64,000 bases of DNA from Pomphorhynchus laevis (GCA_012934845.2 WNNJ02003411.1:1-64000), one strand, 5' to 3'; positions 35,201 through 47,129 are shown, numbered from the stretch's first letter. Made by a program: numbers and translations. Notes: generated from the sequence alone by a model not told the origin.

Positions 35201-38200
35201 TGTAAATCTTATTTCAGCAGAACCCTACCCACATTTTTAATTGTTTATTTTTAAACAATTAAAAATAACGCTCGGTTAATATTTTTTAAAATAAAAATTA
35301 TAAAATATAAATAATACATTCTTATAGTATTAAACATATTCTAGGATAATATAAAACATAGGATTATATTATATAATGTAAATATATTATTTAATAAAAT
35401 ATATTATATTATTTTTACTAATATAGTTAAATATATATTCGTATAATAATATACCAACAATCAGATAAGTAAACTGAGTCTACGCATATTAAATTATTTA
35501 TAAATTAAACAAATGAATTTTTAAATAATAAATAATTAAATAATTATAAATAATAGATTATAAATTATAATAATATTTATAAATTATAAATAATTCGCGG
35601 ATTTTCTAAACTGTTGAGAATGGAAAGAACTTTTCCACTGCGAATATCGGTGGATACAATGATTACTGTATACAATGATTTTATCATTAATTGCTGATTT
35701 TGCTAGGCAATTAGCGCTATTATAAAATACAAGGACTTATTATTACCCTTTATTACGTTAGATTAACTATATTCGATTAGCTCATTAGTTGCTACTGGTT
35801 TATTATTTTGAAGCAAAAAATAAATATAATTCAACATTTATAGTATTTCCAAAATTAGCGTCATTTCAATCAGATTTTAACCGAATTTGCAGATTTGTCA
35901 AAGTTTTTGGTAAGGATTTTTCACTTCAAATTCTTCTAATACATTATTCATATGTAAAACTATTCAGTTTTGTGCATAATGTATTATGTATCTATCGAAT
36001 GAATGCGTCATTAGTTTTTAAAAGTTGTCTAAATAATATTTACGTTATGATAGAATATAAGCAAATCCTAATCACAACTATTTGATTAACATTATTTTTT
36101 AATAACATCTTAAAACACTTGGAAAAAATACAGATCAGATTCTTCAAATTAATCGAATGATTTCAAGAATCATTCAACATTGACTCTCGTGTAAATAGCA
36201 TATTTGCGATTAACAGAAAGTAAAATAAAATACTATAACTTACGTTTTTGTGTTTAAAACTGTTTTGCATCCTAATTATTGCTTACTTTTGTTAATATTT
36301 AAGCATTTTATTGTAAAGATCCCTTTATTGCCCTATGCTTGTAGTATCAAAGGAAATATTTTTTATACTCTATCTATTTTTGCCATAAGAAAGAATATGC
36401 TTTGATCAAAGCTCACAACAGTAGAATTAGAAAGATAGCGTTCGATTCAAGTGGAAACACGGTCGCGACTGCTTCTCGGAAGGTTTGTTTTCTAATGTTT
36501 GCTGCTAATTGTCATTGCTAATATTGATTTCATAGGGTACAGTTATTCGTGTTTTTTCTGTCGCATCCGGTCAGAAACTGTTCGAACTTCGCAGAGGCTT
36601 GAGAAGGTAAGTTGGTACTTTTATCTTAAAGCTCAATCATTTTAATTGTTTATCATTTGATTGTCTGTAAAATAAAAGATTACTTTAACAAAATATTACC
36701 AAAGAAAGTTAATCAATTCAAATTACTTATGCCATGGCTGCTAGAATTTTTAATAAATATTTGATATCTATTTAAAATTGAATACTTATAATTGATTAAA
36801 ATTATTTTGAGTGCTCAACCTTTTCACTTTTATTTAATATGTTTAATAATTAATAGATAATTTTGTTATCTTTTATTAGATTTGATCGTTATTCACATAA
36901 TTTGACTTATTTATAGTACATATAGTCCCAAAGTGGCTTGCTGTTCCTTTTTCAGTAAGCATTTTATTGAAATTAATGTTTTTGAAAAAGCAGTTTAGTG
37001 ATTTGTGTGATCATTTCGATTTACTACCTGCGATGTAAAAAATACTAATTGTGTGCGTTACAATTTTACGGAGACAATAGCTGCCGTTTTAAAGTCGTAA
37101 TTTACTTTTATGGAGGTGTGTTTCTAAAATTTAATTTTTAACTTTTTCTTCTTTACAAGACAAATATATATAGTTTCTGCATTAAGTTCTAACAAGACTT
37201 GTAGATCAATATAGCAGTAAAATCAAACCATTATTAGGTTTGATTATTAGGTTTTTTGACTCACATTTGATTGAATTGCTTTTTAGATCAGCAATAATCA
37301 ATGACTTGGCATTTAGTAGTCATGGATGCTATCTATCTGTATCCAGCAGTACAAATACAATACACATTTTTCAATTACAACAATATCAACGAAGGTATTT
37401 TTTAATTCTCTATTTTTATACTGCAGCATTTTGTTGTCATAGATCAGAAACATCGAATGAGTTATTACAAGATGGATGGCTTCGTATAATTTCAAAAACG
37501 CTAATAGGAGTCGGTAGTCACGTGTTGGTCACTTCGTCAGCGCTATCCGATATTCGAGCCTTTGCCACTATTCATTTGCCGTGTCAATATCGATCACCGT
37601 CCGTTTGTGGAATAAATTCGTAAGTATAAAGCAGTTGTAATTCTAATGTATTTTGCATTGAATCTAAAATATTTTCCACACAAACTTATAGTTGAAGGGA
37701 TCATCCATTTAATATCATTTCTGCGCGATCTACCATCAGGGTGTATAGATCAGTGACATTTTTCTTAAACTGATTTCTAGGGTTATGGTAACTGGCATGT
37801 TGATATTGGAGCTTTGATAGATAATCAAAGTATCTGCCAGATAATTTAACTACATTTGCTAATATTTTCTCAGATATTGACTTTTATTAACATTCGCCAC
37901 GATTTCACATCTAAATTCGACGATTTTAACGAGTCCATTTTGAGAATTTTCAAAATAATTACCAGAAACTTGAAAACAAATCTTGACAAATGCAGGATAC
38001 ATCTAAGTGGCTTACGTCTATCTCTTCTAAATCACTTGGCTTCTATCAACAAAAGCAATAGTTCCGCAATTCAATCGCTGCTCACTGTCAATTAAGGATA
38101 AAACTGTTAGTTAGCTCGGTAGAATTTAATTTGGCACCTGTACTCTTATCTTGGGCTAGTGGTGGTTGAACTATCATTATGTGAGTAGTGATCGACGAAA

Positions 38201-40112
38201 CTATTGGCTCGATCCCGGATAGCCTATGCTCAAAAATGGCGAAATTGACATTTGAATACTATTGGAAATCGCAAGAAGCTAAATACACTTAACTTAGTAG
38301 GTATAAATGTTATACTAGCAATTGTTTCAACTTATTGGGGAATTGATGAATTGGTCTTGGTACTAGACTGCATCCAGTTTAATTGAAAACGTAACTGTAA
38401 ATAGTAGATTTTCTGGTCAATTCGAGAAATACTATCATTCCATCGAGCCTAGTAAGCACTAAATGCTTTCGTATCGGGAAACTAAAACGAGATTTCAAAT
38501 CTACATACAGAAATACTTCACTAAGCAAAAAGACTATGATCGCTAATAAAAACAAGCGATATAATGACTAGGACCTTAAAAACAAATCCTGACAACTAAA
38601 GAATCGTTTAGAACTTTATTGTCTCTCTCAGAATGTTCTAATGTTGAAAACTTTCTAATTCTTTAATCAATAAAAGAATCAAATACAGTTTTAATACTAT
38701 AAATGCGCAGCTGTATTTACAAATACATTACCCATTCAGAATTAATATGCCTTTAATAGATCAAACCGTAAAATGTAGGGTTAAGAATTGTAGCTTGCAA
38801 GAAACACCTGCAAATATTTTCATTAATTTTCATTTACCCCAATCAATGTACAGAAGTTATGTACGGAAAACGTTCGGCAGATTGCTTCTATTGTGTAAGT
38901 ATGAAATTGCTCCTATAATGTAAACCTCTCAAAAATAATGTTGACTTTTTTTCGATAAATTTTAGCAGCGACTCATTTGAATAGTTCATATTCAAAATTA
39001 CACACTACGTAATGTGTGTAATTTTAAATCACACATGTCACAGCATGAGGTGTGCAATTGTACAATTTACACTTTTTCACATCATGATATGTCATTTGTG
39101 TTAAATTAGTGAGATTTGTGAATATTATATATAAAAACATTTAGTCTTAAATACTGGAACAAATAAATCATCGATGTTCGGAATATAAAACTCAAATAAA
39201 TATTTTTAAAATAGGAATGTAAATCCAAAGAAGGCATAAACATATCAAAGTGTGAAATAATATATCTTAACTGGGAATATTGTCTATATCAGAATGTTGT
39301 AATATTAAAAAGCTTTATTATTCTTTAATCAATAAAGAATCAATTATATAGTTTTAATATTATAAATATGCAAATTTTATTAATAAATACATTATCCATT
39401 CGGAATTAATATGCCTTTAATTGATCAAATCGTATAATGTAGGATTAAGAATGAACAAACAGAATCAATAATTGTTTTAATTCAAAATATGCCAATGTAA
39501 ATTAAAAATTAACGCCAAATATAAATATGTAATTTTAACCTGATAAAATTCTCGATTAAATAATTTTGTACTGCTTTAGTAAAACGATTTGTTAAATATA
39601 GAATTTTTCTAAAAATTCCTACTCTGGAATTATATGTCATTCTATTATTTATTTAGATTTGTTCATTTTCAGGTAGGAAAATCCCTTTCTTGATTCAATT
39701 TGTAAAAATTTGTGTAGTATTTTATATATGCGATAAATTTAACATTTTTAACGAAATGGAGTCAAATTGGTTTACGCAAACTATATCTATGTTGATACTA
39801 TTTATATGTTATATATAAATAATATATTAATTATATATTGAGAATGTAAAACGAATTAATAATATATAGATAATTGATATCATAATCGTCTCCACTCCTA
39901 CATTCAATCATAACTGTTAATTTATTTATTTTTCTAGTTCTCGTTCGCTGCAAGTTATCATTGCCAGTGAAGACGGAATGGTTCGAATCTATGAAATCGA
40001 TAAGTGTTTAGGTGGAGAGGCTCAATTATTAAGCGAGACTAATGTTGTGACCGATATAATTACTAATAAACCCACAACGGCTGCTAATAATAAAAATGAT
40101 AATGCGCTATAG
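23255..40112 (+). CDS. WIPI: WIPI/Atg18-family beta-propeller autophagy protein, nine exons
   Basis: Exons: 23255-23289, 23908-23990, 32719-32885, 34529-34717, 36390-36482, 36536-36606, 37287-37394, 37443-37619, 39938-40112. All have GT-AG introns and consistent phases, giving 365 codons. Landmarks: 'VVFNQDHSSL' at the N-terminus (FNQD is typical), 'IVERLFSSNLIALV', 'EILCVKLNRT', 'LIVCTDKTIYVHN', 'IKAHNSRIRKIAFDSSG', 'KGTVIRVFSVASGQKLFELR', then 'TNTIHIF' and 'RAFATIHLP'. The phosphoinositide-binding FRRG motif reads LRRG at residues 207-210. WIPI proteins bind PI3P on forming autophagosomes and recruit the lipidation machinery. It resembles WIPI1/2 more than WDR45 but lacks their long C-terminal tail. 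Introns range from 48 bp to 8.7 kb. The first two short exons are the least certain. Confidence 0.85.
24305..26310 (-). mobile_element. RTE-clade LINE remnant, internally deleted
   Basis: On the minus strand: endonuclease pieces 'GNFNGHVSSDRST' (about 25930) and 'GRNGLSDLN...MIDFVILSSDLRRY...KRGADLSTDHYPVV' (25608-25904), then an RT piece 'QMEQCGFRPNRENTDHVYRLVEG' (about 24800-24900), then the C-terminal 'DRLPRRVFQA'-like and 'LPPRP' block (about 24310-24570). These are the standard landmarks of the widespread RTE-type LINE whose endonuclease is annotated as CFDP2-like. Most of the RT palm is missing and frames are broken. Confidence 0.75.
25608..25904 (-). CDS. RTE endonuclease C-terminal half (fragment)
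   Basis: 98 codons: 'TWHQNSLSQRSMIDFVILSS' followed by 'DTRVKRGADLSTDHYPVV'. The D/H pair at the end is the catalytic SDH-type motif (here TDH). It nicks target DNA in the intact family; this piece lacks the N-terminal catalytic glutamate. Confidence 0.75.
   Translation of the reverse strand: MLGRNGLSDLNTSSVELLHSCSRSNLCIINPMFKHKKIHRCTWHQNSLSQRSMIDFVILSSDLRRYVMDTRVKRGADLSTDHYPVVSKRAGSDVRQAW
28060..28364 (-). mobile_element. PLE-type element 3' end (part 1 of split remnant)
   Basis: The reverse complement reads like the 3' ends at 47870-48150 and 49680-49900: AATTTCACC/ATC, GGCATGTATTTG, 'CTGCTGTGTTGGGTCAAGTA', then CTAATCCTTATTATGATAC and TTTATTAGTCAATTC. It is cut at 28364 by a Merlin insertion and continues at 30647. 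Confidence 0.7.
28365..28535 (+). repeat. Merlin left TIR
   Basis: Inverted match to 30478-30646, including CACTTTGTCCAAATTACG, 'TTGTACATCTTCATGTGCTC' and GCTAAAAATTTTAATATTTAA. Roughly nine in ten bases agree by eye. Confidence 0.85.
28920..29045. mobile_element. 126-bp palindromic MITE inside Merlin
   Basis: Arms starting CCCCTTTCTTCCCCTC pair with GAGGAGGAAAGGGG across about 60 bp each; the centre is TACTGGAATAGTA. It is flanked by TA on both sides (28918-28919, 29046-29047). It is non-coding and presumably mobilised by a TA-targeting transposase. Confidence 0.7.
29219..29950 (-). pseudogene. Merlin transposase (ISXO2/IS1595-like DDE), degraded
   Basis: About 240 codons in one frame with two stops. 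The N-terminus has a zinc-binding-like 'WRCQKSKCSVSTTVQSGTLF'; the DDE core begins 'IGGENIIVEIDETVFTRRKYN' with the first catalytic D, then 'QQWVFGGVCRET'. The second catalytic D, expected before 'LW', is replaced (reads HSYLWKGF). After a stop the frame continues 'FEHRTVNHSVECVSSEGILT' and 'IEFTWYQLK' with the final catalytic E. The longest open stretch is 29405-29746. Family role: cut-and-paste transposition; this copy is inactive. Confidence 0.85.
30478..30646 (-). repeat. Merlin right TIR
   Basis: Inverted partner of 28365-28535, ending CAAACTGAAAAGATCC. Confidence 0.85.
30647..30725 (-). mobile_element. PLE-type element 3' end (part 2 of split remnant)
   Basis: The reverse complement contains AATAAATAATATACTTTGTATTA and ATAATCATATTT, which directly precede the sequence of part 1 in the uninterrupted copies near 47830 and 49645-49690. 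Homology fades beyond about 30725. Confidence 0.65.
37620..39937 (+). other. WIPI intron 8, with a diverged direct repeat
   Basis: About 38612-38800 and 39283-39455 are direct repeats (shared: TCTTTAATCAATAAA, 'GAATTAATATGCCTTTAAT', TGATCAAA/TAGATCAAA, ATGTAGG). The first copy leads into a THAP-like frame. An AT-rich stretch with GTGTGTAATTTTAA-type inverted words lies at 38990-39070. No other gene recognised. Confidence 0.6.
38747..38894 (+). CDS. Possible THAP-type zinc finger exon (partial)
   Basis: From ATG: 'MPLIDQTVKCRVKNCSLQET' then 'IFINFHLPQSMYRSYVRKTF'. The C-x4-C spacing followed by a F-x-F-H-L-P block is THAP-like, and the frame runs into a strong donor-like GTAAGT at 38895. The invariant tryptophan of THAP domains is not visible. 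No downstream exon was identified. It could be a fragment of a THAP-containing DNA transposon or a gene relic in the intron; the ATG and upstream 120 bp are duplicated at about 39290-39440. Confidence 0.3.
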
Positions 40113-42596
40113 TGAGGACTGGAGACACGATGCAGCCGCATTTACATTTTGCGTGCATAACTTTTTTTAAACTATTGAAAACGTCGTATTATTACATTTT
40201 ATTTCATCTGCACGTAGCCATTATTTATTACATTTATTTTCAAATCTAGAATGATTTGTGCACCTTGAGCCATTCCACAATAGAAACAACAACAGTAATC
40301 ACTATTGCCGCCGCTGCTGCTGCGAACGACGCTACTGTCCATTTTATTGAATTAGATAGCATATATAAGCGGAGTGAATATGTAAAATTATTCGTATATA
40401 TCGAAAAACAAGTTAGAAATTGTTAGTATAATTCGTTACTCTAATGAGTTTGCTCTGTGCAGTCAATACTTTTCATTATTGACATTTTTCTTTTAATGAA
40501 CTAACTGTATTTACGTGTAAAGATTATAAAATCATTGTAAAATACTTTAAAAGTTATATTGTTCATTTCTTTTTCATCTATTAATTATTAATAAAGCTTA
40601 TTACTGAATAATTCACTAATAATTAAATAATTGCTTTTGTATTCAGTTTTAGCACTTGGTTTTCTCAGTAATTAGTCGGGCTCAAATTATTTTGCTAGTG
40701 TCGAGTAGTTAGTACTTGAGATTATGGATTGATATTATACACATTGCTAGTACTTATATATTTATCAAGAAATGCATCATCCTTAAAATATGCTGCTTGA
40801 AAGTAACATACATGATTACTGGTCAATCGTATTCGCATTTATAATAAACCAAATATTCAAATTGGACCTCAAGCAATATTTTATTTCAACTTTATAATAG
40901 TTCTATCTATAAAGTTATATATTGTCGTTATGATCGTCTTTTTTGTTCTTTAGCATTTTTACCGTTATGAGGCGCGGTCGGATGTTTAGGATTTGGTTCT
41001 CCATTTCGCCCTATTTAGAGCTTGGTCCGAGTGAAGTCCGGAAGTCTTGAGCGTCGATTGAGAAATCCTGAGAAGTGCTGCAAGAAGTCTGAGAATTCTG
41101 AGAGTTTGAAAAGACTGATAAGTTCTGAGAAGTCTTGAGAAGTTATGCCTTGCTGATTGCGGTATACGCCCTAGCTCCAGTGCGAAAATTAAATTACTTT
41201 ACCATTGATAACGACTTTTGTTAGTATCCTCCTGATAGTCCTGTCGTATGAGCCTATCACTGGGTGTTGTCCGCGTGTAGCTCACTTCGCAGCTGGTATG
41301 CTGCAGGAAGTTGTAGGGGTTACCACCACGAGGAACGGACACACTTCCTATTTATTGCCGTTATGATAATCATCTTTAAATTTGAGGTTGAAACACTAAA
41401 ACGCGAAAGAAATTTAAGATATTTGGAGCAAAGTTTTATAACTTTACAAGAAGATAGCCTTCCTCCGTTTTCATGAAAATAAGCTATTTCTTTCTATTTA
41501 AAAATGTGTATATATTTATATTATGTAAGCCATTTAGTGCAAAATTCTAAAAAATATTGTATAACGTAAAAGACAATGTTTAAATTTTAAGGATAAAGTT
41601 TTGTTATAGTAAGTCAATTGAACCGAGACTTTGACGTTCTGAACAGAACTGATCCTACATAATTCAATAATGTTTGGCAGCTAACTATTTTCATTCCTGA
41701 AAATGATGCTTTCGCATATCATGAGTTCCCAGTTTAAGAATCACTCACTTAGGAAATGCAATGCATCTTTTAGCAAATGAAAATAAATGCAAACATTATG
41801 AGCATCTACAAGTCTGTTTTCGTTTTATGGAGTTGTTGTGATGTGAGCCGTTACTAATTCACTGTAGTCTGTAGCAATAATGTTCTTATTTATTTTGATA
41901 GTTCACTGTTGTTGAACACGCTAATTTAACTGAATGCAAAAAACCTGTTTGATTATATGATTATAGTTGTATGTGAATCGTGTATATTTGGGTTCATGCA
42001 TTATATATATTTATATATATTTATATATATCCATGTTATTTAAAGGAACACGTCAAGTATGTAGATAAATACACGAGTATTTTATTAAATTTTTGAAAAC
42101 GAAATATGCATGCATAATCAGAATTCTGAAAAGTTTTTCAAATTCTCGTGTTGCTTTAAAGCAAACTTCAATCAGGAAGATCAATTGAAAACAGATCGAG
42201 CGATTTTTCTGATCATGAACGCATCGGAAAGCAGTAGCGTTCTAAAAATTGAACAAGTTTACAGTTTCAGTATATGCCAACAGCAGGTTCATATAAGCAA
42301 GATCAATCACTGTCTGCCTATAAATACATATAATTTGAAATAGTATTTGTAGTACAGATTAACAGATGATTTGTGTTGAGATCTTTGTTGCTTTAAATAA
42401 ACGTTTTCAACAATAAAAAATTATTTTTGAACAATAAACTTTTTAAACATTTTAAATAAACTTTTTCGGCTAAAACCATGTTGTGTTATAAACATTCTCT
42501 TGTGATTTCAAGCAGTTTTTTGTACTATATAGTTTCACTTTACTACTAGACATTTAAGCAATAGACAGTCTATAAGAGCTTTTTGTTTTCAATTGT
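40113..42596. other. WIPI 3' UTR and intergenic region
   Basis: A polyadenylation signal AATAAA lies at about 40590 (TTAATAAAGCTTATT). At 41050-41145 there is an imperfect run of 'CTGAGAAGTCTTGAGAAGT'-like words. A GC-richer 41220-41345 stretch is unexplained. The frames at 41264-41476 and 42110-42343 have no recognisable motif. Confidence 0.5.
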
Positions 42597-42830
42597 ATGC
42601 CATTTCTTACACCAACTGCTAGATCACGCCTATACGATCGTGCACACAGAGCTTCTGCCTTTTTTCTACTTGGTTTAACTGTAACATCGTTTATATTCTT
42701 TGGACGGACTTGCTACGATTTTAAAACAAAGATCGCCCCCTACCTTCGAGAAGAGAAACGTAAAGAGCTAGCGGCACAGCAGACTGATAGCAAAGATCTT
42801 AATCTACAGACTAATTTAGCTGAACAGTAG
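42597..42830 (+). CDS. Small single-span membrane protein, COX14-like
   Basis: 77 codons, no intron. N-terminal 'RLYDRAHRAS', then one hydrophobic span at about residues 20-37 (FFLLGLTVTSFIFFG), then a charged helix 'DFKTKIAPYLREEKRKELAA' and a polar tail. The D-x-x-HR pair before the span and the basic helix after it resemble COX14, a mitochondrial inner-membrane factor for COX1 translation and cytochrome oxidase assembly. Such small proteins diverge fast, so the call is tentative. The archease start codon lies 11 nt after its stop, suggesting a shared transcript. I see no cleavable presequence. Confidence 0.55.
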   Translation: MPFLTPTARSRLYDRAHRASAFFLLGLTVTSFIFFGRTCYDFKTKIAPYLREEKRKELAAQQTDSKDLNLQTNLAEQ

Positions 42831-42841
42831 CAACACCAAAA

Positions 42842-45433
42842 ATGAGCGGTGATGATAGAGTCAATAAGAGTAGCCGCACTGATAGTAAGCTAGAATCTAA
42901 TGATATTGTTGGACAACTAAAAAAACCTAGTGAACGAGTTGATACTCTATTTTACGACAAATCCTTTGTTCCCGAAGTAAAATATGAGTATTTAGATCAT
43001 ACCGCAGACATACAAATCCATTCATGGGGTGAAAATCTAAGAGAAGCATTCGAGCAGGTTAGTATAATTAATGATATTTTAAATTGAATTAATTTTAATT
43101 TAAAAATGTTTTATTAAACACCTAATTTGGATAATAACTAAGTGGTATCTACTAGAGCCGTCACAAACATGTTTATTTTATATGTATATAATAGATTTAG
43201 CATATAATGTTGGAATGAGAAAGTTCCATATTATATAATTATGCTGACTTCATACTTTAAGGCTACATTTCGTAAATATTTCACATTAATATATATAATA
43301 TAACGATAAGAAAATTGAACAGTAAATTTTTTTTGTTCTTTTAATTAGTCTAGGATGAAAATTCTTCTTCAGAATGTATTTGCTTGTTCCTGTTCCTTGT
43401 CATTGCACTTCTGAACTTTCCTACTCTCAAATACGTTTTTTCCTAAAGAATCTTGTTGATTTGAGAATTTCTAGTTATCTAGTTATTAATTATCTTAGTT
43501 ATTGAATTCAATAAGATTTTATTCAGTAAACAAACATATAAGAGAGTGAGAAAGTGCAGATGTGCAATGACAATGAAGAGAAACAAGCAAATACATTCTA
43601 AAGAAGGATTTTTATCAGAAACTAGGTAATTAGTGCATATTTCTTTAAAGAACAAAAATTTTACTAGGTTATTTAATTTCTATTTATTATATATTCGCAT
43701 TTTCCAAGACGCACAACTGCTAAAATTGCTTAACTTTCACTTGACCGCTTTGAAAAAATGCAACGCGAAAATGATAATAATAAATAATAAAGACTTTGTT
43801 AAAAAATAATACAATGGATAAATAAGAAAATCGTAAAGACAAATAGATAATCAGATAAACAGATTCAAAACAGTCACAGATGTTCGGATTTGATAGTCTT
43901 CTGTCCATTCTTCTATGGCCTCAGGTCCAGAGGGATCTGAGCCCTCCCCAACCGATCCAACACGCCGCCCTTCGACTGAACCACCCGGGGTCTTTCACCC
44001 CGAAGAGTCCAGTCGGCGCGGACTATGCTGGGTAATCGAGAGACGAGAAGCTTAAGAAACCTTAGCCTTTGCTACGGGGGACGTCCTCTTGAAAAGAAGA
44101 CAAATCCCGAAATAGCCCAAGTGCCCTCCCCCCAGAGGCGCACCTGGTTTATCCCTTTCAATGACAGATGCTAAGCCAGTTTCAGGGCCCACCTAGCTTT
44201 CTTCAGGATACGTTTGGAAAATGATAATGAATATCCTTTGTGATACAATAAATCTTGTGACATTTTCGTGTTGTTCGCCAATCTAATAATATTCGCTAGT
44301 AATCATTTTCCCTCTAAACCTTCTAACGTAGTCAACAGAGGTAGCATTTACTACTAACGCCGATTTAATTCGAAATAAGAAATGATTTCAATTCGCAAAA
44401 TGTAAGATTAAAGTATTTCATTAAATCTAAATGCTAAGAAAGCAGACGAGTCGAGTAATCGTCAGTCAACATTAAAAGGACCGAAAAGTGAAACGTAGGT
44501 ATTGAATCAGTAGCTGATGAGGTTTATCAAAACTGAAATGTAGTGTATTGCTGTTGGCTTATAAGTATAGGATTAAAGTAGCATTCAGAATAAAAAATTT
44601 CAATAGTAACAATAACTGCACAGGTATATCAACTTATTAAAAAATAAGCTATAAATGATTAGTTTTATAATAGCAATAAATTGTAAAAATATGAAGGTTT
44701 TCAATTTGATGGTAGTACATTCCCTTACTAACACTGATTTAATTTAAAATCAAAAATGATTTCAGTTAAATTTGCAAAATAAAAGACGAGTCTTTTATTT
44801 TGATTCTTTGTGAAATTACATTTTTGATTCTTTGAGAAATTCTTAATTATGTATATTCATATATGAAAATTAAAAATATATATAAAATTTACTTTCTTTT
44901 CATTAACATTTTTGAAACTAGTTAATTAGTGTATATTTCTTCAAAGAACAAAAATGTTCACTCAATTATTAAATAATCTTAAAATATTTGATTTAATTCA
45001 TCAAATCCATTAAGGTATCCGTTATTGTATTCAAATGTTGTAACATAATTAATAAAGTTTACTATTTATATATAAAATTCGTGTCACCATTTAGACTGCG
45101 ATGGGTATGTTTGGTTTGATAACTACAGAATTAGATACAATTGAAATGAATCAAATGGAAGAAATCACGGTTGAGCAGGATGATATGTTAAATTTACTGT
45201 ATCATTTTCTGGATGAATTTCTGTTTCTGTTCTCAGCGGAACCTTATTTCATTCCTAGGAAAATTCAGATAACAAGTTTTGACCCGGTAAATTTCAAGCT
45301 AACTGCACGAGGATATGGTGAGCCGTTTCAAATAGGTAAACATCCGCAAGGATGTGATATCAAGGCAATTACATATTCAAACATGCAAATCCATAGTGAA
45401 ACTAACAACATCTATGTAATTGTTGATATCTAA
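42842..45433 (+). CDS. ZBTB8OS: Archease, activator of the RtcB tRNA ligase, two exons
   Basis: Exons 42842-43057 and 45095-45433 with a 2037-bp GT-AG intron, phase 0, giving 184 residues. After a polar N-terminal extension of about 45 residues comes 'YEYLDHTADIQIHSWGENL' (metal-binding D52/H53/D56 region), 'REAFEQTAMGMFG' across the splice, 'LLYHFLDEFLFLFSAEPYF', 'KHPQGCDIKAITYSNMQIH' and the C-terminal 'VIVDI' whose aspartate is conserved. Archease promotes guanylylation and turnover of RTCB, which joins tRNA halves and XBP1 mRNA. Length and all conserved residues fit an active protein. It follows the COX14-like ORF after 11 nt in a different frame. Confidence 0.92.
43905..44222 (-). mobile_element. 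I/jockey-like LINE 3' fragment in the archease intron
   Basis: Reverse complement of the ORF2 end at 55330-55640: landmarks GGATACGTTTGG/TATCCTGAAG, CTAGGTGGGCCCTGAAAC, 'GACGTCCCCCAGAGCAAAGG' and GATCGGTTGG. A short, degraded 3' piece only. Intronic, so it should not affect the protein. Confidence 0.8.
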
Positions 45434-46180
45434 TTTTCTTACCTTATTAGCAAATTAAGCACGCCTAGTGTTTTCGTTTGACTCTTTAATGCTGCTTTTT
45501 ATTTAAATAAATTATTTTATTCTTTAATTCCTTAAAGCTACAACATGTGTATGCGGTCTATCAACATTAGCCTATATGTATATTATAATAAGTACATGTA
45601 TTTTATAGTTATGATATAATCAAACATTACATTTGTGCCCATTAAAATAGTGCCGTCATCAAGTGATCTAATTGATTAGAAGGTATTACTTGATCAGCAG
45701 CATTCATGATGTTTATCGAGTTATCAATATAGCTGTCTATGAAATAAAGGCTATTTAGAATGTCAATAATGTATTGTGAATTGATGTCGTTATTTGAGAC
45801 CAATGCATTCATTATTTTTCGATTGAGCAATAGAGTATTTAATTGTTAAGCTTTATTATTGTTCATTTATTGTTTGTCACATTACATGATGCTCAAAGTT
45901 AGAGCATCATGTTTTCTTTTCGAACATTGATACCAATCGATTATCAAAATACGTAAAATCATTCTATACGGTGTCAGCTAGCTCTCTTTCTATACCAATA
46001 TATGATAAAACGAGTCCGTGTATTTTAAAAGTATTCAATTCTATAAAATTTTAGTAAAGAATTATTCGAGCTGAATCAAAGAAAAGAGGAAATCTTTTAT
46101 TGATATTTAGCCAACTTGGAAGATTTTAGTGTTTAAGTGTGCATAAAAAAATTAAAACAATATCTCAACACTTACTGCTT
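45434..46180. other. Archease 3' flank, nothing else recognised
   Basis: A likely poly(A) region is TTTAAATAAATTATTTTATT near 45500. The rest is AT-rich with no coding evidence; a short inverted word pair GATGCTCTAACTTT/AAAGTTAGAGCATC lies at about 45890-45910. Confidence 0.5.
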
Positions 46181-46184
46181 GCAG

Positions 46185-46612
46185 CTTTATGAATTTTAAA
46201 TATTACAGTCATGAATTTTAAATCTTTATGAACCGTAAATATTCATAAATCTTAGCTTAATTTATCTAAAATGTTCTTGACCTTCAATCTTCATAAATCT
46301 AAAATGTTCATAAACTTTAATCTTCATGAATTCCAAATGTTGATAATCTTTAATCTTCAGGAATCTAAAATTTCCACGATCTTTAATCTTTACAATCTTC
46401 TTCAATAATCATGACTATAAATGTTCTTGATCATTCATATTCATTTATGTGATCATTTATATAAATGTTCTTGATCTTCAATCTTCATAAATCTTAATAT
46501 TCCATAATCTTCAGTTTTCATGAATCTAAAATGTTCATGATTATAAATCTTTATACATATAAATATTTATAAATCTTAAACCTGCATGATCTTAAATCTC
46601 AAAATTTTATAC
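46185..46612. repeat. Degenerate minisatellite, unit about 30-38 bp
   Basis: Roughly a dozen diverged copies of a word like AATCTTCATAAATCTAAAA joined to TGTTCATGATCTT. Copies vary in length, so it is old. No gene. Confidence 0.7.
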
Positions 46613-47129
46613 TTAATTTAAGTTTAATATTACAGATTCATTTGTATTTTTTAAATTTTTACAATTTCACTTTTTTGATATATTTTTTATATAATATCTT
46701 ACATTGCATATAACGTTTACCAGTCCTATTATTTTTCGTTTCATATTTTGTTTCATAAGCGTAGATTGTATTCATTCTTAGAAAATATACGAAAAAATGA
46801 TATCGAAGAAGCAGTCATTTTATTCCTGAACATAGCAGTAGCTGCTGTTGTGCTAAATTTTATTTTTATTTGATCAATATTGTTTCCTTTCTTATTAAAT
46901 ATTCATACAAATGGAAAAATAGATATAACGTGTATTTGTAAAGTGAAATTTTAAATGGCAAGTTACAATTGATAACTTATTTAATATTTAACACAACTGT
47001 AATCCATGATAGCAACAAATATAAACTATAAACGTTTTGATTGCCTTTATAGTATCCTTTTAATTGCTAATATTGTAAGGTAACATAAATTTATACTCGT
47101 ATAAAATACCATTTTAGTATTATTTTTCA

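Noticed and set aside
41264-41476. 70-codon frame in a GC-richer patch
   Set aside because: No family resemblance; the patch also does not fold as a tRNA and lacks the internal promoter boxes.
42110-42343. 77-codon frame upstream of the COX14-like gene
   Set aside because: No recognisable motif, no splice context linking it to the downstream genes, and composition like the AT-rich flank.
46185-46612. CRISPR-like or regulatory array
   Set aside because: The repeats vary in length and sequence and are not separated by unique spacers; the surroundings are eukaryotic, so an old minisatellite fits better.
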